A stretch of 64,000 nt of DNA from JAEULH01 sp963805915 (GTDB lineage Bacteria > Pseudomonadota > Alphaproteobacteria > Rhodospirillales > Defluviicoccaceae). Where the stretch lies: positions 60,682 to 124,681 of the forward strand of contig CAWDWD010000017.1 of assembly GCA_963805915.1 (NCBI GenBank), written 5' to 3'. The notes below the pieces were generated by a model. The model was given only the letters and a program-made list of their open reading frames with translations. It was not told the origin of the DNA and did not search any database. Shown piece by piece: positions 1 through 8,281 of the stretch (position 1 is its first letter; each line of letters begins with the position of its first letter). A program made the position numbers and the translations under genes.

Positions 1-2
1 AG

Positions 3-1448
3 ATCATCGCCGATATCCCCGCCGGCGAGCCGGTCAGCATCTACCGCCAGGGCGACTGGCTCGATCTCTGCCGCGGCCCCCATCTGCCCTCGACCGGGAA
101 GCTCGGCAAGGCGTTCAAGCTGATGAAGCTGGCCGGCGCCTACTGGCGCGGCGACTCGCGCAACGAGATGCTCCAGCGGATCTACGGCACCGCCTGGGCG
201 AGCCAGGATCAGCTCGATGCCCACCTGCACATGCTGGCCGAGGCCGAGCGCCGCGACCATCGCCGCTTGGGGCGCGAAATGGGCCTTTACCATTTTCAGG
301 AAGAGGCCGCCGGCTCGGTCTTCTGGCACCCGGACGGCTGGACGCTCTATCGGACGCTGCAAGGCTATGTCCGCGGCCGGCTCGAGGACGCCGGTTACGT
401 CGAAGTCAACACGCCGCAGCTGGTCGACCGGGCGTTGTGGGAGAAGTCCGGTCACTGGGAGAAGTTCCGCGAGCACATGTTCACCGCCGAGGCGGAGGAA
501 AAAGTGCTGGCGCTGAAGCCGATGAATTGCCCCGGCCACGTGCAGATCTTCCGCCAGGGCATCAAGAGCTACCGCGACCTGCCGCTGCGCATGGCCGAGT
601 TCGGCTCGTGCCACCGCAACGAGCCCTCCGGCGCGCTGCACGGGCTGATGCGGGTTCGCGCCTTCGTTCAGGACGACGCGCACATTTTCTGCACCGAGGA
701 CCAGATCACGGCCGAGACGCAGACGTTTTGCGACCTGCTGCGCACGGTCTACCGTGACCTGGGCTTCGATGAGGTCGTCGTGAAGTTTTCCGACCGGCCG
801 GCGACGCGGGCCGGCAGCGACGCGACCTGGGACAAGGCCGAGACCGCGCTGAAGACGGCGACGGCGGCGGTCGGCCTCGAAACCGCGCTCAATCCCGGCG
901 AGGGCGCGTTCTACGGCCCGAAGCTGGAGTTCGTGCTCCGCGATGCGATCGGCCGCGAATGGCAGCTTGGCACGTTGCAGGTCGATTTCGTCCTGCCGGA
1001 GCGGCTCGACGCCAACTATGTCGGCGAGGACGGCGAAAAGCATCGCCCGGTGATGCTCCATCGCGCCATTCTCGGCTCGTTCGAGCGCTTTATCGGCGTC
1101 CTCATCGAACACCACGCCGGCCGCCTTCCGCTCTGGCTGGCTCCGGTGCAGGCGGTGGTGGCCACGATCACCAGCGACGCCGATAGCTACGCGCGGCGTG
1201 TCTACGAGACGCTGAGCGACGCCGGTCTTCGTTGCCGCCTGGACCTGCGGAATGAGAAGATTGGCTATAAAGTCCGTGAGCACAGCCTTGCGAAAACGCC
1301 GGTCCTTGTAGTCGTCGGCGCGCGCGAACAAGTCGACCGAACCGTCGCGCTTCGCTGGCTGGCCGGCAAAAACCAGGAAATACTTGCTCTTGATGCGGCG
1401 GTCGCTAGACTGGAATCGGAGGCGGCGAGTCCGTTGGTCAAAGGGTGA
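3..1448 (+). CDS. thrS: threonyl-tRNA synthetase, 3' part (gene starts before the window)
   Basis: Charges tRNA-Thr with threonine in the cytoplasm. The frame is open from base 3, so the N-terminal TGS and part of the editing domain lie outside the window. The motif DLCRGPH near the visible start belongs to the editing (second additional) domain. The class II core follows, with MNCPGH (zinc-ligand Cys, motif 1 region), a motif 2 region ending in VQDDAHIF, and a motif 3 region with HRAILGSFERFIG. The C-terminal ~100 residues are the anticodon-binding domain (LVVVGAREQ). The visible part, ~481 codons, fits the missing ~150-170 residues of a usual 630-650 aa enzyme. It is followed on the same strand by infC, the usual neighbour. 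Confidence 0.97.
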   Translation: MIADIPAGEPVSIYRQGDWLDLCRGPHLPSTGKLGKAFKLMKLAGAYWRGDSRNEMLQRIYGTAWASQDQLDAHLHMLAEAERRDHRRLGREMGLYHFQEEAAGSVFWHPDGWTLYRTLQGYVRGRLEDAGYVEVNTPQLVDRALWEKSGHWEKFREHMFTAEAEEKVLALKPMNCPGHVQIFRQGIKSYRDLPLRMAEFGSCHRNEPSGALHGLMRVRAFVQDDAHIFCTEDQITAETQTFCDLLRTVYRDLGFDEVVVKFSDRPATRAGSDATWDKAETALKTATAAVGLETALNPGEGAFYGPKLEFVLRDAIGREWQLGTLQVDFVLPERLDANYVGEDGEKHRPVMLHRAILGSFERFIGVLIEHHAGRLPLWLAPVQAVVATITSDADSYARRVYETLSDAGLRCRLDLRNEKIGYKVREHSLAKTPVLVVVGAREQVDRTVALRWLAGKNQEILALDAAVARLESEAASPLVKG

Positions 1449-1952
1449 GTCGGCGGCAGATCCGAATAAGGATGCCGGCGCATGGTGCGTTCGCGAGGGG
1501 TGTTGTTGCTCGATCATATCGAGAGCGAATTGTGTAAGCCGACTTCCTGGTCTCTCGGCGCGCGATGGTTTGGAAGGCCGAGAGGCCTCTTCGCCGGATG
1601 TTGAAGGCTCGGGTGGTTGTCGCTGGGGCGAGTGGCGGGGCGAACGGCCGCGCGGGCACGTCATGGTTTTGCGCGGCTCGTGGTCACGCAACAGCCTTTG
1701 CATCCTCCTCACCGCATCGCGATATTTGCAAAATCCACCATCAATCAACGTGTCCAGTCAAGGTGTCGGGTGGGCGAAGCCGTGTCTTATGACCCGGCGT
1801 GACCGGTCGTCAGGTACTACGCGGTTAAGAGATCAACCGCAGTACGCGTGGCCGGGTGCGACGGGTTTAGTCATCTTCCGCCATTTCCAGCGTGTGCCCA
1901 GTGCGGCTCAGTATCCGGCATCGGATCAGGCCCAAAATGAGGAGTATTGTCG
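1449..1952 (+). other. thrS-infC intergenic region, about 500 bases
   Basis: No convincing gene. A 190-codon frame runs through this stretch but overlaps thrS and has no recognisable domain. The region holds a perfect 6+5 bp inverted repeat (see 1814-1845) and ends with the AGGAG ribosome-binding site of infC at 1940-1944. It probably carries the infC promoter and leader. I could not pick a confident -35/-10 pair. Confidence 0.5.
1814..1845 (+). promoter_or_regulatory. inverted repeat in the infC leader region
   Basis: GTACT at 1814-1818 and GCGGTT at 1821-1826 pair with AACCGC at 1835-1840 and AGTAC at 1841-1845, leaving a 2-base bulge and an 8-base loop. There is no T-run after it, so it is not a standard terminator. 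It lies about 100 bases upstream of infC and could be a leader hairpin. Function is inferred only from position. Confidence 0.35.
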
Positions 1953-2489
1953 ATAGCGAAGCCACCGTTCTCCCAATCACCGAGCCGGGAGGGACCCCGG
2001 GTTAACGATGAAATTAGCGTCGCCACGGTTCGCGTTGTCGATCCGGATGGAGGCCAGCTCGGAGTTTTGCCAATCGGCGAGGCCTTGCGCGCCGCTGAGG
2101 TGGCCGGCCTGGATCTGGTCGAGGTCGCGCCGGCGGCCGATCCTCCGGTGTGCAAGATTCTCGACTACGGCAAGTTCAAATACGAGGCGCAGAAGAAGCG
2201 GAGCGAGGCGCGCAAGAAGCAAAAGGTCATCGAGGTCAAGGAGATCAAGATGCGCCCCGGCATCGATGAGCACGACTATCAGGTCAAGCTCCGCAACATG
2301 AATCGCTTTCTCGAAGACGGCGACAAGGTGAAAGTGACCATTCGCTTTCGCGGCCGCGAGATGGTGCACCAGGACCTGGGCATCAAGGTCCTCCATCGCG
2401 TCCGCGATGAACTCGACGAACTCGCCAAGGTCGAGCAGCATCCGAAGATCGAGGGCCGGCAGATGGTCATGGTCATCGCCCCGCGCTAA
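1953..2489 (+). CDS. infC: translation initiation factor IF-3
   Basis: IF-3 binds the 30S subunit, keeps subunits apart and rejects wrong start codons. The N-domain opens with RVNDEI, followed by the lysine/arginine-rich linker (residues ~75-95) and the C-domain with MRPGIDEHDY and a conserved end, MVMVIAPR. Length is 178 aa, normal for the family. Start choice: AGGAG at 1940-1944 is 8 bases before an AUA codon at 1953, ideal spacing, whereas the nearest common start, TTG at 1947, would leave only 2 bases. Non-canonical starts are known for infC (AUU in E. coli) and allow IF-3 to repress its own synthesis. The following gene is on the opposite strand, so rpmI and rplT are absent here. Confidence 0.95.
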   Translation: MAKPPFSQSPSREGPRVNDEISVATVRVVDPDGGQLGVLPIGEALRAAEVAGLDLVEVAPAADPPVCKILDYGKFKYEAQKKRSEARKKQKVIEVKEIKMRPGIDEHDYQVKLRNMNRFLEDGDKVKVTIRFRGREMVHQDLGIKVLHRVRDELDELAKVEQHPKIEGRQMVMVIAPR

Positions 2490-2520
2490 ACGCGCGGCGA
2501 TCCGGCCGCTCCGACGTCGA

Positions 2521-2544
2521 GCCGTTGGGTCAAGAGCCAACGGC
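2521..2544 (+). terminator. hairpin downstream of infC
   Basis: GCCGTTGG at 2521-2528 pairs with CCAACGGC at 2537-2544 across an 8-base loop, 32 bases after the infC stop. No T-run follows on the + strand, so it is a weak intrinsic terminator or an RNA-stabilising hairpin. It sits between the converging infC and the glycosyltransferase-like gene. Confidence 0.45.
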
Positions 2545-2554
2545 GCGATGCGTC

Positions 2555-3856
2555 CTAAAGGATCATAAACTGCTTGTTGCGGATCTCGCGGTCGCCGAAG
2601 TCGTCGGTCCACTTGAACGGCTGATTGAGCAGGGCGACCGGCAATTCGGGATTGAAGACCTTCGACCAGGCCGAAAGGTATGAACTCGTCTTGATGCAGT
2701 AATGGCAGCGCGCCAGCAGCAATGACGTCACCAGGGCTTCGCGGCCGCGGCGATAGCGGTCGCCGTCGGTGACAAACACCGGGCGAACACCATTCGCGAC
2801 CTCATGATCCTCGGACCAAACCACCGGAATACCGAAATCCTGGATCCGCATGAACTCAATGAAATCGGCTTCATCGGTCGCCAGGAACAATTTTTCGACA
2901 CCCGGGTTGCAGCGCAGGAAGCGAACGACCTTGCCGCGAACGTCCTTGTAAGCGGAGCGCGGTGCTTCCATCCACTTATCGGTGCCGCGATAGTGCAGTC
3001 CAAGCACCCGGCTGCCGCCGAACATCCGTACGGCCCGATCGTCGACCTCGTCGATGATCTCGCGGCGGATGCCGACATAGCGGTTGAACAAGGAATGAGC
3101 ATCGCGCAGCTTCACCCGGTAGCGCGACATCAGTCCCAGATCCTTGGCGCCGCCGACCGGCGTAAAAACGATCTCGCCGCGCGCCACCCTGTCCTTTTCG
3201 TCCGCCGAGAGCACGTCCTTCCAGTAGAAGTAGTTGGTGAACCAGTCGGGATTCCGGTTCGACGAGCGGTAATACGATCCGGTCAACCGAATATGCGGCT
3301 TGCGCCCAGTCGCCGAGCAGTGGGCGACAACATGTATAAAGTGCGTCAGAACGCCGAAAAAGCCGGCCTCGGTCTGAACGTCGATCGCGAAAACGTTACC
3401 GTTTTGCCTCTGCTGTAAATGACACAGAACCCGCCGCCAACCGTTCGCGTGGGCCTTCAGGTTGTGGTACCTGGGCGTCAGGTAGCCGTAGGCATTCGAC
3501 TGCCTCACCATTAATGCAAGCGACGGCATGGTTCCGTCGAGCACATGCAGCATAAGTGACACCTCTCCATCGCACCGCAGGACCCGAACCGAGTATCTGC
3601 CCACAAGCGATTGGTCTAGATAAATCGAAACACGGCGAAGCGCCGTAGATATGGCGAAATATGTCGAGATTGTGCCGGCCCCCGATGTGCGTCGCGAATA
3701 TCTCCACCTATAAAGCTCACACTCTTGCACCGCTTTACCGGCAGCAGGCAGCGAGGAGCGTGGACTTTGTTTTGCATGAGCACAAGGTAGGTCGTCAGGC
3801 ACACTCGTGCTCCTTAATTTTTGTCCAGTTTTAGCGCTTGGCCCTAACCCTCTCAT
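2555..3856 (-). CDS. fucosyltransferase-like glycosyltransferase
   Basis: Probably transfers a sugar (fucose by analogy) to a surface glycan. The C-terminal half (residues ~270-420) has the layout of GT-B fucosyltransferases of the NodZ / O-fucosyltransferase type: LHYRGTDK (the donor-binding H-x-R-x-TDK-like motif), then LFLATDE, then ARCHYCIKTSSYLS near the end. The N-terminal ~70 residues look unlike coding sequence of this family, so the true start is probably an internal Met or Val; the longest frame is given. The gene converges on infC and lies between a broken ribosomal-protein locus and an IS cluster, so it may be an acquired surface-polysaccharide gene. Acceptor and exact sugar are not visible. 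Confidence 0.6.
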   Translation of the reverse strand: MRGLGPSAKTGQKLRSTSVPDDLPCAHAKQSPRSSLPAAGKAVQECELYRWRYSRRTSGAGTISTYFAISTALRRVSIYLDQSLVGRYSVRVLRCDGEVSLMLHVLDGTMPSLALMVRQSNAYGYLTPRYHNLKAHANGWRRVLCHLQQRQNGNVFAIDVQTEAGFFGVLTHFIHVVAHCSATGRKPHIRLTGSYYRSSNRNPDWFTNYFYWKDVLSADEKDRVARGEIVFTPVGGAKDLGLMSRYRVKLRDAHSLFNRYVGIRREIIDEVDDRAVRMFGGSRVLGLHYRGTDKWMEAPRSAYKDVRGKVVRFLRCNPGVEKLFLATDEADFIEFMRIQDFGIPVVWSEDHEVANGVRPVFVTDGDRYRRGREALVTSLLLARCHYCIKTSSYLSAWSKVFNPELPVALLNQPFKWTDDFGDREIRNKQFMIL

Positions 3857-4001
3857 TGGACGACATGTTTTGGCCCGTAGCCGCCCCCTGATCGGCCAAA
3901 CGGGGCGGCCGCCACCGCCGAAATATCGCGGAACCGCGAATCGTTGGCGGCCCCGCAGAACCGTTCCCGCCGCGCCGCCGTTTCGTGAATGTCACCGGAC
4001 A

Positions 4002-5601
4002 TGAGCTCGACTTTCCGCATTTCATGCGGCGTAGCAGAGAGTCTCGGTGAATCTTCGGAGGAGGGCGGCGGGAATTTCCACGGTTTCAGCGTCATGCCGG
4101 GACAGCCATAAATCCGGCGGGCACCACAGGACACGACGGACGGTGGCGATGGCGTCGCTGAAGGTCAGTTCGGACTTGCCATACCAGCCGGCCGTTCGGG
4201 GACGGATGGCGGCGCCACGGGTTTCGATCAATCCGTGCATCCAGATCGTCACCAGGGAGAACAGCCCGAGCAGCGCCGGGGTGGTGCGTGCGATCGCCAG
4301 ATCGGACCATTGGCGCTGGGTCTCGACGCCGAGGTGGGCGCGGACTTCCTGGAACGTCGTTTCGACGCGCCAACGCAAGACGAACCAGCCGAGGATTTCG
4401 GCCGGGGTGGTTTCGACGTCGGTCGCCAGGAACGCCTGTGGTGCCAGCTTCCCCGCGGGATCGCGCGCCAGCACCCAGCGGATCGGCGCGGGCGGCAGGC
4501 CGCTGTGATACCACACCGCCATCCCGGAAATGATCTCGAGCGTCCGCTGCTGGCCGCCGTACCACTCCGGCAGCGTGATCGACGACCAGACGGTCCCGGG
4601 ATCGGCCAGCACCGCGGCGAGCTTCGGCAAACGCGCGCCTTTGAGAGGTGGCCGGCCGGGCTGCCCCGATCGCCGCGCCGGTGCCGGCGCGAACAGGCTG
4701 GCATCGAGCCGCAACCGGGTGACCAGGCAAACATGCTGTCGCACCGCCGCGATCAGATCGAGTGCGGCGAAACCGGAGTCGGCGACAATGATCACGCGCC
4801 GCTTCGCCAGCCAGTGCTTGGCCTGCAGGATCGCCTGGCGCGCCCAATCGGTCAGCTTCTTGTGGCGGCGCCCACGCGCGTCGCTCCAGCGCTCGGACGG
4901 GGCCAGCACCGTCAGGAACGGCAACGCCCAGCGCCGGTTGGCCCAGGGGATCGGTACGACGACCATCAGCGACAGCCAGCGCAGGCCGCTGGCCTTGACG
5001 AAGTGGCCGTGCGACGAGCGCACCGGATCCCGGTAGATGCCGCGCGCCTTGATCCTGGCGCCCCAGCGGCGCTCGATCGTGTCATCGATGCCGATCACCA
5101 CTTCGCCCGCCGGCAAGAACACGTCGAGCACCTGGGCGAGGAGCTTCCGCGCCACGGTTCGCGCATCCCAGCGCGCCCGGCTCAGCACCTCATGGTAGCG
5201 GGCGAAGCCCGGCCTTGCCGCCAACCCCATCACCCGCAGCGCCTCGCTGACCGTGCGCTTGCCCGGTGCCAGCACCGCCCCCCGGCGACGAGGACGAGAA
5301 CATGCTTCCAGACCGGTGCCGTGAAGCAAGTCACGGAAGGAGGACAACCAAGTGGCGAGGACCGGTGGCACCAGCGCCGCACCGGCAGCGGCGGGAAAGC
5401 GATGTGTCGTCATCGCATCCGTAGAATCGAGTCGCGCCGGCAGCGCAAGTGTCCTCGATCGATCGCCGCCAACGCATGCCGACGCCGCCGCTCGGCCCAT
5501 CCACCGGCGGCATGAGTTCGCCGAGAAGTCCATCATGCGGCATGGCGAGCGACATCATCTCCGGTCGTCCCGCCCGACCAAATTGCGGAAAGTCGAGCTT
5601 A
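4002..5601 (-). mobile_element. IS701-like insertion sequence
   Basis: A 16-bp perfect terminal inverted repeat was found: AGCTCGACTTTCCGCA at 4004-4019 and its complement at 5584-5599, with one more matching base at 4002/5601. The element carries one transposase gene. No matching target duplication is seen; on the right it abuts the next IS directly, so one flank was lost or rearranged. Confidence 0.85.
4022..5413 (-). CDS. IS701-family DDE transposase
   Basis: A 463-residue transposase with a DDE/RNase H-like fold. IGIDDTIERRWG carries the first catalytic Asp, VIIVADSGFAALD the second, and WRVETTFQEVRAHLG the Glu, as in the DDE_5/IS701 group. The start at 5413 (MTTHRF) is chosen because the N-terminal extension upstream is low-complexity and lies outside the family's usual length. 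The frame is intact from start to stop, so the element may be active. Confidence 0.88.
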   Translation of the reverse strand: MTTHRFPAAAGAALVPPVLATWLSSFRDLLHGTGLEACSRPRRRGAVLAPGKRTVSEALRVMGLAARPGFARYHEVLSRARWDARTVARKLLAQVLDVFLPAGEVVIGIDDTIERRWGARIKARGIYRDPVRSSHGHFVKASGLRWLSLMVVVPIPWANRRWALPFLTVLAPSERWSDARGRRHKKLTDWARQAILQAKHWLAKRRVIIVADSGFAALDLIAAVRQHVCLVTRLRLDASLFAPAPARRSGQPGRPPLKGARLPKLAAVLADPGTVWSSITLPEWYGGQQRTLEIISGMAVWYHSGLPPAPIRWVLARDPAGKLAPQAFLATDVETTPAEILGWFVLRWRVETTFQEVRAHLGVETQRQWSDLAIARTTPALLGLFSLVTIWMHGLIETRGAAIRPRTAGWYGKSELTFSDAIATVRRVLWCPPDLWLSRHDAETVEIPAALLRRFTETLCYAA

Positions 5602-6610
5602 GAGTTCTGACTCGAAAAGGCTTGCATGGTTTCAAGGCCTTGCGAGGCGCCGGGTGAGCATGCGGATGTTGGCGACGAGCACCCAGGCGACGGCGCTGAC
5701 GATGGTTGCCTTCGACATTCGCAGGATCGCCGAGCGCCAGCCCCTGCCCGAGTACGGCATCCGCATCGACCGTGGCGGGGTTGCCTCGAAATCCTTGGCG
5801 AGACGGCGGCAGCGGCCGAGCCAGGCGAAGGTGCGTTCAACGACCCAGCGGCGGGGCAAGAGCTCGAAGCCCAGTGCCGTGTCGGACCGCTTGATGATTG
5901 CGATGGTCCATCGGCCGAGAGCGGCGAGGGCCGTCTTCAGTTTGTCGCCGGCATAGCCACCGTCGGCGAAGAGATGGCGCAACCACGGGTAGAGGGTCCG
6001 GATCGAGGCGATGACAGCGAGCGCGCCGTCGCGATCCTGGATGTCGGCGGGGTGCACCCGCAGCCCGACCAGGTTCCCGTCGGTGTCGGTGATGATGTGG
6101 CGCTTGCGGCCGTTCACTTTCTTGCCGGCGTCGTAGCCCCTGGGGCCGCCGCTTTCCGTGGTTTTCACCGACTGGCTGTCGATCACGCCGGCCGACGGAC
6201 TGGCCTCCCGACCCCCCGCTCGCGCGCGGCGACGACGAGCGCGTGATTGATCCGCGCCAGCGTCCCGTCCTGCGCCCAGCGGTAGAAATACCCCTGCACC
6301 GTCGAGTAGGGCGGAAAGTCCTTCGCCAGCGCGCGCCACTGGCAGCCGGTCGTCGCCAGGTACAAGATGGCATTCACCACCGCGCGAAGCTCGGTCTCAC
6401 GCGGGCGGCCAATCGAATTCGCCTCGGGCATGAACGGCTCGATCAACGACCACTCCGCATCCGTCATGTCGCTTGCATACCGCAAACCTGGCCGCCGATA
6501 CTTCGGCCGAGTGATCTCGCTCCAGGGCACCGTGACCTCCATGACTTGTGTCGCAACAGCCAAGGAATCACAACCCATTGAGATCACTCAACCCTTTTTC
6601 AGTCAGGCTC
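5602..6610 (-). mobile_element. IS5-family (IS427-type) insertion sequence
   Basis: Imperfect terminal inverted repeats: the left end begins GAGTTCTGACTCGAAAAGG at 5602 and the right end, read inward on the minus strand from 6610, begins GAGCCTGACTGAAAAAGG. The two ends align with one gap. It carries overlapping transposase frames. The left end touches the IS701-like element with no spacer. Confidence 0.8.
5632..6542 (-). CDS. IS5-family transposase OrfAB, made by -1 frameshift
   Basis: OrfA (start 6542, stop 6183) holds the DUF4096-like N-domain, MTDAEWSLIEPFMP. The catalytic part is in the -1 frame: GVIDSQSVKTTESGG, then LFADGGYAGDK and WVVERTFAWLGRCRRL with the Glu. The frames meet at a run of six G on the coding strand (6212-6217 on +): reading ...CGG GGG then slipping back one base gives GGT CGG GAG and joins the two perfectly. 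This is the known programmed -1 frameshift of the IS427 group, so I treat the pair as one functional gene. Confidence 0.85.
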
Positions 6611-6629
6611 TGACGACGGAGCGCGACAA

Positions 6630-6881
6630 ATGAGCAAGACCGCGACGAAGACCGATCCAGCGCTTTGGGACCGGGTAAAGAAAGAAATCACTGCCGGCGA
6701 AAAGGGAGGCGATGGCGGCCAGTGGTCGGCCCGCAAGGCGCAAATGGCGGTTCAGGAATACAAAAAGCGTGGCGGCGGCTATGAAGGCCAAAAGAATAGT
6801 GACAACTCATTGAAGCAGTGGACCGACGAGCGGAATTCCGAAGCCAAGGATGACGCTGGCGCGTCCGTTAAGAAAGCCTAG
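6630..6881 (+). CDS. small conserved protein, DUF5872-like
   Basis: An 83-residue basic, hydrophilic protein. The stretch GGQWSARKAQMAVQEYKKRG followed by GYEG and NSLKQWT matches a small family of unknown function seen in many alphaproteobacteria (DUF5872 as I recall it). Members often continue with a longer C-terminal tail; here it ends soon after a QWTDERNSE segment, so it may be a short or slightly truncated version. It starts 20 bases beyond the IS5 end, so the IS may have removed its promoter. No function is known. Confidence 0.65.
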   Translation: MSKTATKTDPALWDRVKKEITAGEKGGDGGQWSARKAQMAVQEYKKRGGGYEGQKNSDNSLKQWTDERNSEAKDDAGASVKKA

Positions 6882-7008
6882 CGAATCGCTGCGAGAGGGG
6901 CGGGCCGTCCCATAATCTCAAATCAGCCGTTGACTTGGACAAAAACAATCCCCTGACGAGCTTCGTTCAGCTGGCCCGCGCCGGCCGTACGGCGTGACGC
7001 GGATTGCG

Positions 7009-7389
7009 TCAGTCGGTCCCCTCAAGCAGGTAGGCGAGCTGCGGCGGCGTGATCGCGACGATGCCGTCGGCGGGAGACGGCCAGATGAACCGGCCGCGTT
7101 CCAGCCGCTTGGCGTAGAGCGACATTCCCAGACCGTCATGCCAAAGAACCCTTGATCAGATCGCCGCGGCGACCGCGAAAAGTGGACTAATCGCCGCCGT
7201 GCGGATCGCGCTTCAGCGTCTCCTGCACCTGCAGGGCCAAGCCGTTCATGCCCCCGCCGGAAACCTCGATCTCGATCGCCGGCGCGGCCACGGGAGCGGA
7301 AAGCTCGCCGGGCGTCGTCTCGACAAGAGCCGGCGCCACGACCACCTCGGCAAAGCCGCCCCGCGCCAGACCCAGCTCTCGCCGCTAGA
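7009..7389 (-). pseudogene. IS66-family tnpA/tnpB remnant
   Basis: Read on the minus strand, 7389-7180 encodes the 3' part of an IS66 tnpA-like product (LARGGFAEVVVAPALVE) that runs straight into the middle of TnpB (GLALQVQETLKRDPHGGD), so a deletion has fused the two genes. A TAG then interrupts the frame, FRGRRGDLIK follows, and one extra base shifts into the TnpB tail YAKRLERGRFIWPSP, ending LLEGTD at 7009. There are no intact frames and no IS66 tnpC nearby. Confidence 0.75.
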
Positions 7390-7479
7390 GCGGGATGATG
7401 CTTTGAAGAATCGAAAAGGGATTCCCACGGGCTCGAATTTCTGATTGATCATGCTGGCTGGAGCAGGAGGCCAGTATTG

Positions 7480-7807
7480 ATGGCGAAACCGTATTCGATG
7501 GATCTCCGCGAGCGCGCGATGCAGCGCCTCGACGCGGGTGAGAGCGTCAGGTCGATCGCGGTTGCGCTCAGCGTGGCGCCCTCGACCGTGGTCAAGTGGT
7601 CGCAGCGGCACCGGGCGACAGGCAGCGTCGCGCCGGGTCGGGTCGGTGGGCGTCGGCCTCGCCTGATTGCGGGCGAGCATGAGAGCTGGCTCCGGACGTG
7701 GCGGCGAGGGAAGCATTCACGCTGCGCGGTCTTGTCGCGGAGCTGGCGGAGCGCGGCTTGGGCGTCGATTACAAGACCGTCTGGACATTCGTCCACCGCG
7801 AGGGACA
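7480..7807 (+). pseudogene. IS630-family transposase, 5' fragment
   Basis: Starts with a good AGGAGG site and ATG at 7480. The N-terminal helix-turn-helix (MDLRERAMQRLDAGESVRSIA, STVVKW) is typical of IS630. A frameshift near 7690 is needed to continue into TLRGLVAELAERG and YKTVWTFVHREG. The frame then stops exactly at the left end of the IS3 element at 7808. The catalytic half is not present on the far side of that IS3. Confidence 0.75.
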
Positions 7808-7892
7808 GAGGTGGCCTGGGGAATCTGGACAGGGGGGATAAGTGGATTTTCTGCCTGAGTGCGGCGAGGATCGCCGCGGATCAGGAGAGAGC

Positions 7893-8204
7893 ATGACCAG
7901 ACGGGCACGCCGGAATCACACACCGGCATTCAAGGCGAAGGTGGCGTTGGCGGCCATCAAGGGTGAGAGGACACTGGCGGAGTTGGCGCAGGTGTTCGAC
8001 GTTCACCCGAACCAGATCACCAGCTGGAAGGCGCAGCTGCTGGAGGGCGCGGCGGGCGTGTTCGGCTCTGCTGCGGTGAGCACCGAGGCCGGGCCTGCGG
8101 TGGATTTGAAGGCGCTGCACGCCAAGATCGGCGAGCTGGCGCTGGAGAACGATTTTTTGGCGGCCGCGCTCGGCAAGGCCGGCATGCTGAGCGCAAAGCG
8201 ATGA
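7893..8204 (+). CDS. IS3-family transposase OrfA (DNA-binding part)
   Basis: A 103-residue protein with the IS3 OrfA helix-turn-helix: FKAKVALAAIKGERTLAELA and HPNQITSWKAQLLEG, then a leucine-zipper-like segment LKALHAKIGELALENDFLAAAL. Start 7893 (MTRRARRNHTP) is preceded by an AGGAGA site. Its stop overlaps the orfB start as ATGA at 8201-8204, where the family usually frameshifts to make the full transposase. Intact, but its catalytic partner is broken. Confidence 0.85.
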   Translation: MTRRARRNHTPAFKAKVALAAIKGERTLAELAQVFDVHPNQITSWKAQLLEGAAGVFGSAAVSTEAGPAVDLKALHAKIGELALENDFLAAALGKAGMLSAKR

Positions 8205-8281
8205 TCGACCGTTCGCACGAGCTTCCGCTGACCCGGCAGGCGGCGGTGCTGAAGCTCGGCCGGAGCGGCCTCTATTACCGA

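Noticed and set aside
1384..1956. 190-codon frame between thrS and infC
   Set aside because: Overlaps the thrS end, no ribosome site, composition unlike neighbouring genes.
4235..5515. 426-codon + strand frame across the IS701-like element
   Set aside because: Antisense to an intact transposase with clear DDE motifs.
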